Of a DNA stretch of 64,000 nt, positions 1-8,470 are shown one piece after another. The position numbers and the translations under genes are program-made. Positions within the stretch are counted from its first letter, which is position 1. Each line of letters opens with the position of its first letter. The stretch comes from Gluconacetobacter diazotrophicus PA1 5. GTDB lineage: Bacteria; Pseudomonadota; Alphaproteobacteria; Acetobacterales; Acetobacteraceae. The notes beneath the pieces are model-generated. The model ran no database searches and had not been told where the DNA came from. It saw only the letters and a program-made list of their open reading frames with translations. Location of the stretch: positions 3,016,001 to 3,080,000 of the forward strand of contig NC_010125.1 in NCBI RefSeq assembly GCF_000067045.1, in the 5' to 3' direction.

Positions 1-675
1 GATACGGTCGACCTGCGCGTGCTGGAAACCCAGGGCGTGGCACGCCCTTCGGACGATCCGTCGCATGCCCTGCGGACGTTCGTGCTGTGCGGGCAGGTCC
101 TGGACGAGCACGAACTGGAGGTTCGCGACCCGGCGGGCCGGCCGCTGCCCGACCGCAAGGTCGGCACCATCTTCGTGCGCGGGCCCAGCCTGATGCGCGG
201 CTATTTCAACCAGCCGCAGGAGACCCAGCGGGTTCTGGACAGCGCGGGATGGCTGAACACCGGCGACCTTGGCTACATGCTCGATGGGCAGGTGGTCGTG
301 ACCGGACGGGCCAAGGACCTGATCATCATCAACGGCCGCAACATCTGGCCGCAGGACCTGGAATGGTCGGCCGAGACCGAGATCGGGTCCCTGCGCAGCC
401 GGGACGTCGCGGTGTTTTCGATCGACCAGGAAACGGGCGAGACGGTGGTGGCGCTGATTCAGTGCCGGGCGTCCACCCCCGAGGCACGTGAACTGCTGCG
501 CAGCGAGGCCGCGAGCCTGTTCCGCCGGCAGCACGGCGTCGATGTCTCGGTCATCCTGGTGCCGCCGCACACGCTGCCCCAGACATCTTCGGGAAAACTG
601 ACGCGCGCGCGCGCCAAGGCCATGCTGCTGTCCGGCGCGTTCGAAACCATTACCGAAACCGCATCCGTCGCCTGA
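1..675 (+). CDS. Fatty acyl-ACP/acyl-AMP synthetase, C-terminal part (sphingolipid cluster)
   Basis: Frame 1 is open from the first base, so the gene begins outside the window. The visible ~224 residues are the C-terminal part of an ANL-superfamily adenylating enzyme. A GxIFVRGPSLMRGYF segment is followed by the hinge region WLNTGDLG and KDLIIINGRNIWPQDLE. The NGRNxxPQDLE form is typical of fatty acyl-AMP ligases and acyl-ACP synthetases rather than ordinary acyl-CoA ligases. A late SSGKLTRARAK stretch carries the C-terminal catalytic lysine. The next genes are an ACP and serine palmitoyltransferase. The likely role is therefore loading a fatty acid onto that ACP for sphingoid-base synthesis, as for the acyl-ACP synthetase of the Caulobacter ceramide cluster. 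The exact substrate is inferred. Confidence 0.85.
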   Translation, partial: DTVDLRVLETQGVARPSDDPSHALRTFVLCGQVLDEHELEVRDPAGRPLPDRKVGTIFVRGPSLMRGYFNQPQETQRVLDSAGWLNTGDLGYMLDGQVVVTGRAKDLIIINGRNIWPQDLEWSAETEIGSLRSRDVAVFSIDQETGETVVALIQCRASTPEARELLRSEAASLFRRQHGVDVSVILVPPHTLPQTSSGKLTRARAKAMLLSGAFETITETASVA

Positions 676-769
676 AGCGGCGCCCCGTCGTACCCGCAAC
701 GATGCCCCGCGCTTCGATGCTGGCCAAGGCACCGGATTTCGATCATAAGGACGTCCTCTTTCCACGGAG

Positions 770-803
770 GGCGGCGGCCAGCCCGGCAGGGATGGCCGCC
801 GCC
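770..803. promoter_or_regulatory. Strong GC hairpin between acyl-ACP synthetase and ACP genes
   Basis: An 11-base arm GGCGGCGGCCA (770-780) is perfectly complementary to TGGCCGCCGCC (793-803) across a 12-base loop. It lies in the 196-bp gap between the synthetase stop and the ACP start, with no T-run on either side. It is therefore not a classic intrinsic terminator. It could be an RNA-stability or processing hairpin, or a partial attenuator that sets ACP level apart from the synthetase. Confidence 0.45.
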
Positions 804-871
804 GCCCGGGACGCGACTGCGGCGCGCCGCACCGCGCGGCCCGGACGGGCCACGCAAAAGGACGCAAATAT

Positions 872-1123
872 ATGAGTGAAACGGTAGCAGACGTCTCTGC
901 CCTGATCATCCAGACGCTGCTGGCGAACCCGAAGGTTCCCCGCGACATCAACGGCAGCAGCAAGATCGTCGAGGACCTGGCCTTCGATTCACTCGCGGTC
1001 ATGAATTTCGTGATGGAAATCGAGGATTCGCTCGACGTGTCCGTCCCGCTCGACCGGCTTGCCGACATTCGCACCATCGACGACCTGGCCGCCTGCATCG
1101 TGTCCCTGAAACAGGCCGGCTGA
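872..1123 (+). CDS. Acyl carrier protein of the sphingolipid cluster
   Basis: An 83-aa acidic protein with the 4'-phosphopantetheine site FDSLAVM (Ser40) in the usual ACP helix-2 context. An AAGGA-like ribosome site lies just upstream of the ATG. It is clearly different from the housekeeping AcpP at 15048-15287. It sits between the acyl-ACP synthetase and serine palmitoyltransferase, 3 bp before the latter. In bacteria that make sphingolipids, a dedicated ACP can supply the acyl thioester to serine palmitoyltransferase, and that is the role inferred here. Family assignment is firm; pathway assignment rests on neighbours. Confidence 0.9.
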   Translation: MSETVADVSALIIQTLLANPKVPRDINGSSKIVEDLAFDSLAVMNFVMEIEDSLDVSVPLDRLADIRTIDDLAACIVSLKQAG

Positions 1124-1126
1124 GCC

Positions 1127-2329
1127 ATGTCGATCTTCAGCAAATATGATGGGCTGTCCCGGTCGCTCGCGGCCGTGACGGCGGGAGGAGGCCGGAATCC
1201 ATTTTCCGTCGTCATCGACCGTCCCCTGTCCTCGACCGTGGGGCTGATTGAGGGACGGGAGACGCTGCTGTTCGGCACCAACAACTATCTGGGCCTCAGC
1301 CAGTCCGAAGCGGCGATCGAGGCCGCGATCGAGACATTGCGGACCCATGGGGTCGGCACCACCGGATCGCGGATCGCCAACGGAACCCAGGGACTGCACC
1401 GCCAGTTGGAGGAGCGTATCGCCGGCTTCTTCCGGCGCCGCCACTGCATGGTGTTTTCGACCGGGTACCAGGCCAATCTGGGCACGATCTCGGCCCTGGC
1501 CGGCAAGGACGATTACCTGCTGCTGGATGCCGACAGCCATGCCAGCATCTATGACGGCAGCCGGCTGAGCCAGGCGCAGGTCATCCGTTTCCGTCACAAC
1601 GACCCCGACGACCTGCACAAGCGCCTGCGCCGCCTGGACGGCACGCCCGGCGCCAAGCTGATCGTCGTCGAAGGCATCTATTCCATGATGGGCGACGTGG
1701 TCCCGATGGCCGAATTCGCCGCCGTGAAGCGCGAGACCGGGGCGTGGCTGCTGGCGGACGAAGCCCATTCGTTCGGCGTCATGGGCGCGCATGGCCGCGG
1801 AGTGGCCGAGTCCGACGGGGTCGAAAGCGACATCGACTTCGTGGTCGGCACCTTCTCCAAGAGCCTGGGCACGGTCGGCGGCTATTGCGTGTCGGACCAT
1901 GACGGGCTGGACCTGATCCGCCTGTGCTCGCGGCCGTATATGTTCACAGCCTCGCTGCCGCCGGACGTCATCGCGGCCACCATGGCGGCGCTGGACGAAC
2001 TGGAGCGGCGGCCGGAACTGCGGCACGCGCTGATGGACAATGCCAGGCGCCTGCATGCCGGACTGAATGCCGCCGGATTGCGCACCGGCCCGCAGGCCAG
2101 CCCGGTCGTGTCGGTGGTGCTGGACGAGGTCGGCCAGGCGGTCCATTTCTGGAACCGGCTGCTGGACCTGGGCGTGTACGTGAATCTCAGCCTGCCGCCG
2201 GCCACCCCGGACCAGCACCCGCTGCTGCGCACGTCGGTCATGGCGACGCACAGCCCGGCGCAGGTCGATCGTGCCGTGGAGATCTTCGCCACCGTGGCCG
2301 GGGAAATGGGCCTGCGCGCGGCCGGGTAG
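1127..2329 (+). CDS. spt: Serine palmitoyltransferase (PLP-dependent alpha-oxoamine synthase)
   Basis: A 400-aa fold-type I PLP enzyme of the alpha-oxoamine synthase family. Visible motifs are TNNYLG (51-56), the PLP-stacking His in DADSHAS (His138), DEAHSFG (Asp211/His214) and the Schiff-base lysine in GTFSKSLGTVGG (Lys245). Relatives with the same fold are KBL, BioF and HemA. Serine palmitoyltransferase is preferred because an ACP and an acyl-ACP synthetase lie directly upstream and a lipid kinase and hydroxylase lie nearby. It would condense an acyl thioester with L-serine to give 3-ketosphinganine in the cytoplasm. The ketoreductase and ceramide synthase expected for the pathway are not in the window and may lie before position 1. 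Confidence 0.88.
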   Translation: MSIFSKYDGLSRSLAAVTAGGGRNPFSVVIDRPLSSTVGLIEGRETLLFGTNNYLGLSQSEAAIEAAIETLRTHGVGTTGSRIANGTQGLHRQLEERIAGFFRRRHCMVFSTGYQANLGTISALAGKDDYLLLDADSHASIYDGSRLSQAQVIRFRHNDPDDLHKRLRRLDGTPGAKLIVVEGIYSMMGDVVPMAEFAAVKRETGAWLLADEAHSFGVMGAHGRGVAESDGVESDIDFVVGTFSKSLGTVGGYCVSDHDGLDLIRLCSRPYMFTASLPPDVIAATMAALDELERRPELRHALMDNARRLHAGLNAAGLRTGPQASPVVSVVLDEVGQAVHFWNRLLDLGVYVNLSLPPATPDQHPLLRTSVMATHSPAQVDRAVEIFATVAGEMGLRAAG

Positions 2330-2333
2330 CGCG

Positions 2334-3293
2334 TTACCGCCGTGTAAAGATGCCTGCCTGCCGCAGCTTCCACAACAGCCACGGCAGGCAGAGCAGCGGA
2401 TGCCGCGCCGCGAAGGGCGGAATTTTCAGATCGAAACCCGAATGGCGCCGGATCTTCCAGGCGATGTAGCCGGCCCCCCCGGCGAAGGTGAACGCGGCCT
2501 TGGCCAGGCGCGCGATGTTAAGGGGCCGCCCCATTCCCGCGCGCACCTGCCATTGCCGGCGCGCGCGGGCGCGCGTCGCGGCCGACAGCAGCGGATGCAG
2601 GACATCCCCCGTTTGGGTGAAGGGCAGGCCCGAGGCCGTCCAGGCCGCGATCAGCAGGTCGCGATACCGGTCCTGCTGTCCGGCGAGCAGCACCTGCGCG
2701 CGGCCGGCGGATTCGACACGCAACTCGGCTTCATAGGTATGGGCGAAAAGCTGCTGCCAGTAGATCGCCGCCGTTCCCTGTTCGGGACCCAGGCAAGCCG
2801 CCCACCACGCCGCCACGCCGACCGCGCGCACCAGGCAGCGCAGGATCCGGTCGGCGGCCTGGTCGTCGCGCGCCCAGACCAGACGCACCGGCTGGCAGAA
2901 ACGCGCCCACATCGTGGTGTCCAGCGTGGCGCGCCCGGTCAGCGCCCGGAACTGCGACAGCGTCAGGATCGCGACCTTGGCGCGGATGCAGCGCCCCTGT
3001 TCCGTCCATTCATGGTACTCGACATTCGGCGGAAGCAGGGTATTCGCCGCCAGCGCCGCGCCTCCGCGCGGCCAGTCGGACTGGCGGTCCAGCACGACGT
3101 AGAAATCGAGGATACCGTCCGGGTCCGCCTGCCGCAGGCCCGAGCCGTAGAACAGTACCCCCAGGACGGGGGCGTCACCCACCAGCCGGCTGACGAACGC
3201 GGTCACGTCGGGGGCGACGGGCTGGATCAATTCGCCGATCAGCAGGCGCGCGACCTGTCCCGCCGCCGGCGAATCGAAATGCGGGTGGTCCAT
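2334..3293 (-). CDS. Tam41/Mmp37-like nucleotidyltransferase, sphingolipid cluster
   Basis: A 319-aa protein. Residues 48-68 contain FYGSGLRQ followed by ILDFYVVLD, a GSG...D-x-(F) pattern of nucleotidyltransferase folds. The later segment AKVAILTLSQF...WARFCQPVRLVW (105-140) has the same order of features as the mitochondrial CDP-diacylglycerol synthase Tam41. That order is GSG, IDF, a Lys-containing strand, then a YxAGRLQKPV-like segment. The start ATG overlaps the stop of the upstream lipid kinase by one base, so the two are translationally coupled. A plausible job is cytidylyl or other nucleotidyl transfer to a phosphorylated sphingolipid or phosphatidate made by that kinase. The family match was made by eye. 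Confidence 0.6.
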   Translation of the reverse strand: MDHPHFDSPAAGQVARLLIGELIQPVAPDVTAFVSRLVGDAPVLGVLFYGSGLRQADPDGILDFYVVLDRQSDWPRGGAALAANTLLPPNVEYHEWTEQGRCIRAKVAILTLSQFRALTGRATLDTTMWARFCQPVRLVWARDDQAADRILRCLVRAVGVAAWWAACLGPEQGTAAIYWQQLFAHTYEAELRVESAGRAQVLLAGQQDRYRDLLIAAWTASGLPFTQTGDVLHPLLSAATRARARRQWQVRAGMGRPLNIARLAKAAFTFAGGAGYIAWKIRRHSGFDLKIPPFAARHPLLCLPWLLWKLRQAGIFTRR

Positions 3294-4264
3294 CAGCTCC
3301 CCCGGATGAAATCGAAGGCCGGCCCGGCCGACAGGAAGGTCTGGCCATCCGGTCCGGAATCCAGGGTTTCGCCATCCAGGACAAAATCCGCGCCGATCCG
3401 CAGCCCCAGCCGGTCGGTCCTGCCCCGGTCATAGGAGGGCGACGCATCCATCCACGCACCGGGATCGCCGCGCAGCGACGACCATGTCGCGGCAGCCAGA
3501 CGCTCGGGGAAGGCATGGACGTTCAGATAGGACAGTCCGGCCCCGTTATGCGACGTGAACGGCCACATGCCGCCGGGCAGGCAGCACAGAGTGGTGGCCA
3601 GGAACAGGAAACAGTCCAGCGTCCGTGGCGCGTCCTGTCCGACCGTGAGCGTGACCGGATCGCCGGCGAGCCATTTGCGGCGCGTGGAGCGCAGCAGCAG
3701 CCGCCCGACCGACGATGCGATGGCCATTCCCACCGCGAGATCATGCGAAAAGCGGTTCAGCAGGACCGGCCGATGGGCGATCCGAATCCCCCGGGTAAAG
3801 GCCGCGGCACCATGGAACATGCCCAGTGTGGCCGGGCGCGCCGGATCGGACCAGCGAACGGTCAGCGCGTCGCGCCGGGCCGTGTGCCGCCGTAGATGAC
3901 CGTCGCGCGCCAAGGCGGTCAGGCGTTCCAGCGCGGCGCTTCCGCGCAGGCCGAACCCGACATCGGCCGCGATCAGGTTGGTGTTGCCCGACGGCAGCAC
4001 CACCAGCGCCGGAAGCGAATCGGCCGGATAGAAGCGATAGATGGCCGACATGACGTCGCTGACGGTACCATCGCCGCCGTCGATCGCGATCACCCCGACC
4101 TCGCGCCGGGCCAGGTCGGCCACGATGTCCGGCAGGGAGGTCCGGGTGGCCGAATGGACGAACAGCGCCCCCAGCGCGCGGGCCGCGCGCTTGCGAAACG
4201 TGCCGTCCTCGCGCCCGTTGCGGCGGCTGCGGGGGTTGTGAATCAAGGCGAACCGTTCGGTCAC
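3293..4264 (-). CDS. Diacylglycerol-kinase-family lipid kinase, probable ceramide kinase
   Basis: A 323-aa protein of the DAGK/sphingosine-kinase catalytic fold. It shows the N-terminal NPRSRRN (10-16), the ATP-site IDGGDGTVSDV (62-72) and PSGNTNLIA (91-99). Bacterial ceramide kinases of the CpgB type belong to this family and are encoded beside serine palmitoyltransferase in Caulobacter. The neighbourhood here is the same kind, so phosphorylation of ceramide is the most likely reaction. A generic YegS/DgkB lipid kinase remains possible. It is the first gene of a two-gene minus-strand operon with the Tam41-like protein and is divergent from the metallophosphoesterase. Confidence 0.75.
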   Translation of the reverse strand: MTERFALIHNPRSRRNGREDGTFRKRAARALGALFVHSATRTSLPDIVADLARREVGVIAIDGGDGTVSDVMSAIYRFYPADSLPALVVLPSGNTNLIAADVGFGLRGSAALERLTALARDGHLRRHTARRDALTVRWSDPARPATLGMFHGAAAFTRGIRIAHRPVLLNRFSHDLAVGMAIASSVGRLLLRSTRRKWLAGDPVTLTVGQDAPRTLDCFLFLATTLCCLPGGMWPFTSHNGAGLSYLNVHAFPERLAAATWSSLRGDPGAWMDASPSYDRGRTDRLGLRIGADFVLDGETLDSGPDGQTFLSAGPAFDFIRGS

Positions 4265-4304
4265 TCCGTGTCGCCCTTTCTCTGTGCCTTAAACATCCGT
4301 AGGG

Positions 4305-4334
4305 TCATAAGCCGCGTTCCCGGCGGCATTGCAA
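4305..4334 (-). promoter_or_regulatory. Candidate promoter of lipid kinase operon
   Basis: On the minus strand TTGCAA (4334-4329) and TTATGA (4310-4305) are separated by 18 bp, a reasonable -35/-10 pair. They lie about 40 bp before the kinase ATG at 4264, within the 148-bp divergent gap. Prediction by eye only. Confidence 0.35.
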
Positions 4335-4412
4335 GATCGGAAAGCCGGGCCTGGTCCCGAACGCCGCAACGCGGTGGCCGCCCGGATGGCGGGGCGGAGG
4401 AGTGCACGACGC

Positions 4413-5336
4413 GTGATCGAGACCGCAAACACGACCACAACCACCTTGGCGCACCTGTCCGACCCGCATCTGGCCCATGACGGATTGCGCCTACCGGTCG
4501 GCGCGTTGATGAACAAGCGCATCATGAGCCAGTGGTCCTGGCGGCGCAGGCGGCGCTTCCTGCATGTCGACGCGATTCTGGAGCGCGTGGCGGCGGATGT
4601 GCGGGACGCGGCGCCCGATGCGGTGGCGCTGACCGGGGACCTGACCAATCTGGGCCTGCCGGTGGAATGCCGGCATGCGGCGGCATGGCTGCGAAAGAAC
4701 ATGCCGGAACCAACCTTCGTGGTGCCGGGCAACCACGACATGCTGGTGCGCGAGTCATGGCCGGACTCGGTCGGGCAATGGGCCGCATGGATGGCGGCGG
4801 CACCGGATGATTTTCCCTATGTAAGGCATGTCGGGTCCGTGGCGCTGATCGGCGTCAATTCGGCACGGCCGATGCCGTGGTTTACCGCCGCCGGGCGCAT
4901 CGGCGCGGCGCAGGCGGACCGCCTGGCCGACATCCTGCACGAGACCGGGCGCGCCGGGGCGTTTCGCGTGGTCATGATCCATCATCCACCGGTCGATGGC
5001 ATGGTGCCGCGCCGCAAGGCCCTGCTGGATAGCGGGCTGTTCCGTTCCGTCATCGGCCGGGCGGGGGCGGAGATGGTGCTGCACGGACACGCGCACCTGT
5101 CCGCGGTGTCCACCCTGCCCGGCCCGGCGATATCGGTGCCGGTGCTCGGAATCGCGTCGGCATCCATGCGGGCGCACCGGCAGGAGCGCATGGCGGCGTG
5201 GCACCATATCCGCGTCACGGCCACCGATCGCGGCTTTCACGCCGAGATCCATCGCCGTATCGTCGGCTTTGACCAGCCGGTCCGGGCGCTGCCGCCCTGG
5301 TCCTTCGATGTCTATCGCGTCCCGCGACCGATCTGA
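4413..5336 (+). CDS. Calcineurin-like metallophosphoesterase
   Basis: A 307-aa protein from a GTG start chosen because GGAGG lies about 12 bases upstream and the metal motif begins soon after. Metallophosphoesterase motifs appear in order: LSDPH (15-19), LTGDLTN (73-79), PGNHDM (105-110), IHHPP (189-193) and HGHAH (224-228). These supply the two-metal site. No signal peptide is seen, so it is probably cytoplasmic. It opens the plus-strand chain leading into the LptF-like gene. A role as a phosphatase or pyrophosphatase in lipid head-group chemistry (compare LpxH, same superfamily) is attractive but inferred. Confidence 0.85.
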   Translation: MIETANTTTTTLAHLSDPHLAHDGLRLPVGALMNKRIMSQWSWRRRRRFLHVDAILERVAADVRDAAPDAVALTGDLTNLGLPVECRHAAAWLRKNMPEPTFVVPGNHDMLVRESWPDSVGQWAAWMAAAPDDFPYVRHVGSVALIGVNSARPMPWFTAAGRIGAAQADRLADILHETGRAGAFRVVMIHHPPVDGMVPRRKALLDSGLFRSVIGRAGAEMVLHGHAHLSAVSTLPGPAISVPVLGIASASMRAHRQERMAAWHHIRVTATDRGFHAEIHRRIVGFDQPVRALPPWSFDVYRVPRPI

Positions 5337-5352
5337 TTATGTGTTAGGCGAC

Positions 5353-6561
5353 ATGACACGCGCGCCTCTTACCCTGCCTGTCATCCGGAGGATCGTTCCG
5401 GGGACGCTGGACCGCTACCTGATCGGACAGATGCTGCCGCCGTTCCTGCTGTCGCTGGGGGTGGTGATGACGGCCCTGCTGCTGGAACGGCTGCTGACGC
5501 TGCTGAACGTGCTGGCGTCCGATGGCGGGACGCTGAAGATCTTCGCCGGCCTGTTGGCCGACCTGGTGCCGCATTACCTGGGGCTGGCACTGCCGGCGGC
5601 CATCTGCGTCAGCGTCTTCTCGGTCGTGCGGCGCATGAGCCAGAACAACGAAATCGATGCGCTGATGGCCAGCGGGGTGTCGCTGCTGCGAATCGCCCGC
5701 CCGTTCGTCGTCATGGGGGCGGTGCTGGGGCTGGTCGGGTTCTCGCTGTACGGATTCATCCAGCCCTATGCCCGCTATGATTTCCGGCAGGCGCTGTATA
5801 TCGCCAGCCATGCGGGCTGGACGCCGCACCTGCAGGCGCGGATGTTCGCGGCCCCGTCCGACACGCTGATGCTGACCGCCGACCAGGTCCAGGGGGCGGG
5901 AACCCGGCTGCGCCGCGTCTTCATCCGCGACAAGAGCGCCGGGCTGGAACGCGACATCACCGCCGACAGCGGCAGGCTGCTGATGACCGACGACGGCACG
6001 ACCGTCCGGCTGGACCTGGCGCATGGCGTCATTGTCACCGACCGCAATGACGACCGCCCGACCCTGACGACGTTCGACACCACGACCCGCTTCTTCCAGA
6101 CCAGCAGCAAGGCCCATGCCTTCCGCAACCGGGGCAATGACGAGCGCGAACTGACCGTCCTGGAACTGCGTCACGGCATCCGCCACCGCGACCTGGCCAT
6201 TCGCCGCACCCATCTGGTGGCCGAACTGCATTTCCGCCTGGCCCGGGCCATGGCGATTCCCTTCATCCCGATCCTGGCCTGCGCGCTGGCCGGGATGGCC
6301 AAGCGGCAGCGGCACAATACGGGGCTGGCGATCGCCGCGATCAGCCTGGTCGGGTTCGATCACGCACTGCAACTGGGACTGAGCCTGGTCGCCAGCCGGT
6401 CGATGTCGCCATGGCTGGTCATCTGGGGGCCGTTCGCGGTCTTCGGCTTCGCGTGCGTCTGGCTGATCCTGCGCCGGGCCGGATCGGCGGGCAAGCGGCA
6501 ATCGCGACTGCGGCTGCTGGGCCGGCTTCCGCACCGCATGGCGGCAGGCCTGCCGCGATGA
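5353..6561 (+). CDS. LptF-like permease (YjgP/YjgQ family), sphingolipid cluster copy
   Basis: A 402-aa inner-membrane protein with the LptF/LptG architecture. It has two N-terminal hydrophobic segments (YLIGQMLPPFLLSLGVV and the LGLALPAAICV region). RRMSQNNEIDALMASGVS is the cytoplasmic coupling-helix region that contacts LptB. A periplasmic beta-jellyroll region follows (about 150-290), then C-terminal membrane helices. The start ATG at 5353 was chosen because the longer reading runs into the previous gene. Its stop overlaps the ATG of the LptG-like gene. The position inside a sphingolipid gene chain suggests a second LptFG pair that extracts a sphingolipid rather than, or as well as, LPS. 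It may instead be the only LptFG of the genome. Confidence 0.85.
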   Translation: MTRAPLTLPVIRRIVPGTLDRYLIGQMLPPFLLSLGVVMTALLLERLLTLLNVLASDGGTLKIFAGLLADLVPHYLGLALPAAICVSVFSVVRRMSQNNEIDALMASGVSLLRIARPFVVMGAVLGLVGFSLYGFIQPYARYDFRQALYIASHAGWTPHLQARMFAAPSDTLMLTADQVQGAGTRLRRVFIRDKSAGLERDITADSGRLLMTDDGTTVRLDLAHGVIVTDRNDDRPTLTTFDTTTRFFQTSSKAHAFRNRGNDERELTVLELRHGIRHRDLAIRRTHLVAELHFRLARAMAIPFIPILACALAGMAKRQRHNTGLAIAAISLVGFDHALQLGLSLVASRSMSPWLVIWGPFAVFGFACVWLILRRAGSAGKRQSRLRLLGRLPHRMAAGLPR

Positions 6562-7691
6562 GGCGCCCCCCCCATGACCACGCCGGACCGCCGATCGGCG
6601 GGGTGCTGACCCGCTACCTGACGCGCGAACTGGCCGGGCGTATCCTGACGGCGGGGGCGATCCTGCTGGCACTGATGGAAATCCTGGCCCTGCTGGAACA
6701 GTTGACGCCCATCCTGGAACGGCACCAGGGGCTGCGCGGCGCCCTGTATTTCATGGCCCTGCATGCCCCCCTGCTGCTGGGCAGCATCTTTCCGCTGGCG
6801 GTGCTGATCGGGTCGCTGGTCATGCTGGTCCATATGACGACCGCCAGCGAGATCGCGATCCTGCGTGCCGCCGGCCTGACGACGCCGGCGCTGGTGCGCC
6901 TGATGCTGCCGGCGGTGCTGGGGCTGGGGCTGGCCGCCACCCTGATCGACGACCAGGTGACGCCGCGCGCGGAACTGGCGCTGGCACGCTGGTGGAACCT
7001 GACCGACCCCCACCCCGAAGCCGGCCGCAGCTTCTGGTTCCGCAGCGGGACGACGCTGGTCGATGTCGGCTATGTCGCGCAGGGCGGGCGGGAACTGGGA
7101 ATGGTGGACGTCTATGGCCGGGACGGTTCCGGCCGCCTGTCGCGGGTGGCGCATCTGGGCGGCGCGCACTATGCGAACGGCGAATGGACCGGCACCGACG
7201 CGCGCGGCCTGACGGTGCTGCCGTCCGAGGTGATTCCGGCGCCCGCCGAGCCGGCAGCCGAAGCGGCCGGGCCGATGCGCGGCCTGGGGTGGCCTGCCGG
7301 GCTGCGCCCCGATGACATGGTCCGGCTGTCGATGGACACGCCGCCACTGGCGGCATCGACCATGGTTGCGATGATGCGCGACCGCGCGCCGTCCACCCAG
7401 CCGCCCGCGGCCCTGCGCACCGCATTGCTGGGCCGCGCCCTGACCCCGCTGACATTCATGGTAATGTTGTTATTGGCAATCCCGGTGGTCTATATCCCAC
7501 CGCGTAGCGGCACGCGGAGCTGGCTGCCAGTCTGGTGCCTGGGGGCCGGCCTGCTGTTCGTGGTATTCCAGGGATTGTTGCAGGCACTGGGAAATGCGGG
7601 TTCTCTGCCGGCATTGGCGGCGACGCTGCCCGGTATCGTGATCTTCACATTCGCAGTCAGCGCCCTGATGTTAAGGATAGAAGAAACATGA
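6558..7691 (+). CDS. LptG-like permease (YjgP/YjgQ family), sphingolipid cluster copy
   Basis: A 377-aa partner of the preceding LptF-like protein, started at the ATG that overlaps the upstream stop (ATGA). LTRYLTRELAGRILTAGAIL begins the first membrane segment. VHMTTASEIAILRAAGLTT is the coupling-helix region, a soluble middle domain follows, and the C-terminal helices include LTFMVMLLLAIPVVYIPP. Its last four bases overlap the ATG of the hydroxylase gene. LptFG pairs form the membrane part of an LptB2FG-type extractor; no LptB gene is present here, so a shared LptB from elsewhere would be needed. Confidence 0.85.
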   Translation: MRRPPHDHAGPPIGGVLTRYLTRELAGRILTAGAILLALMEILALLEQLTPILERHQGLRGALYFMALHAPLLLGSIFPLAVLIGSLVMLVHMTTASEIAILRAAGLTTPALVRLMLPAVLGLGLAATLIDDQVTPRAELALARWWNLTDPHPEAGRSFWFRSGTTLVDVGYVAQGGRELGMVDVYGRDGSGRLSRVAHLGGAHYANGEWTGTDARGLTVLPSEVIPAPAEPAAEAAGPMRGLGWPAGLRPDDMVRLSMDTPPLAASTMVAMMRDRAPSTQPPAALRTALLGRALTPLTFMVMLLLAIPVVYIPPRSGTRSWLPVWCLGAGLLFVVFQGLLQALGNAGSLPALAATLPGIVIFTFAVSALMLRIEET

Positions 7692-8470
7692 TCGGCTCGA
7701 CACTGCGCAACACGAACCTTCGCACCGGGCGAAGCTTCGACCTGGGGAAGATGAATCTTCGCCAGTTGTGGATCGCCTACCTGACCTATCCGACCATCCT
7801 TCTCTACATCGTCCTGGCCGTGTGCAGCTTCGCGGTGCTGGGACGGAATTTTCCCGGTATCCAGCCGACCGCGATCGCCGTCGGCGCGGTCATCCTGGTC
7901 TATCCGGTGACGTGGTACCTGCTGCACCGCTACATCCTGCATGGACGCTTCCTGTATCGCATCAAGCTGACGGCGGGACTGTGGAAGCGCATTCATTTCG
8001 ACCACCACCAGGACCCGCATCTTCTGGACGTCCTGTTCGGTTCGCCGCTGAACACCATCCCGACGATCGCCATCATCACCCTGCCGATCGGCTACCTGAT
8101 CGGGCACGTGGGCGGGGCCGCGGCCGCGCTGGGGACCGGGCTGGTCATTACCTGCATCTATGAATTCTTCCACTGCATCCAGCACCTGAACTACAAGCCG
8201 CGGGCGCGCTGGATCCAGAAGATGAAGCAGCTTCACGTCCTGCATCATTTCCATGACGAGGACGGCAATTTCGGCATCACCAGCTATGTCGTCGACCGCG
8301 TCTTCGGCAGCTATTATGGCGATACGCGCGCCCGGCCGCGCAGCCCCAGCGTGTTCAACCTGGGCTATGACACGGCCGAGGCCGCCCGCTATCCCTGGGT
8401 GATGGACCGGACCGGCGCCCCGCCGCGCGACCGCCCGGACGGCGCGGTGCCCCGACGGAACGTGACGTGA
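7688..8470 (+). CDS. Fatty acid/sphingolipid hydroxylase (sterol desaturase superfamily)
   Basis: A 260-aa membrane protein with the di-iron histidine clusters of the fatty acid hydroxylase superfamily: HRYILH, HFDHHQDPH, HCIQH and HVLHHFHDEDGNFG. Several hydrophobic helices surround them. Acetic acid bacteria are known to contain 2-hydroxy-acyl dihydroceramides. Hydroxylation of the N-acyl chain (alpha position) or of the long-chain base (C4) is therefore the likely reaction; which one cannot be decided from sequence alone. The ATG overlaps the LptG-like stop, and its own stop overlaps the GTG of the next gene, so the chain is translationally coupled. Confidence 0.85.
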   Translation: MIGSTLRNTNLRTGRSFDLGKMNLRQLWIAYLTYPTILLYIVLAVCSFAVLGRNFPGIQPTAIAVGAVILVYPVTWYLLHRYILHGRFLYRIKLTAGLWKRIHFDHHQDPHLLDVLFGSPLNTIPTIAIITLPIGYLIGHVGGAAAALGTGLVITCIYEFFHCIQHLNYKPRARWIQKMKQLHVLHHFHDEDGNFGITSYVVDRVFGSYYGDTRARPRSPSVFNLGYDTAEAARYPWVMDRTGAPPRDRPDGAVPRRNVT

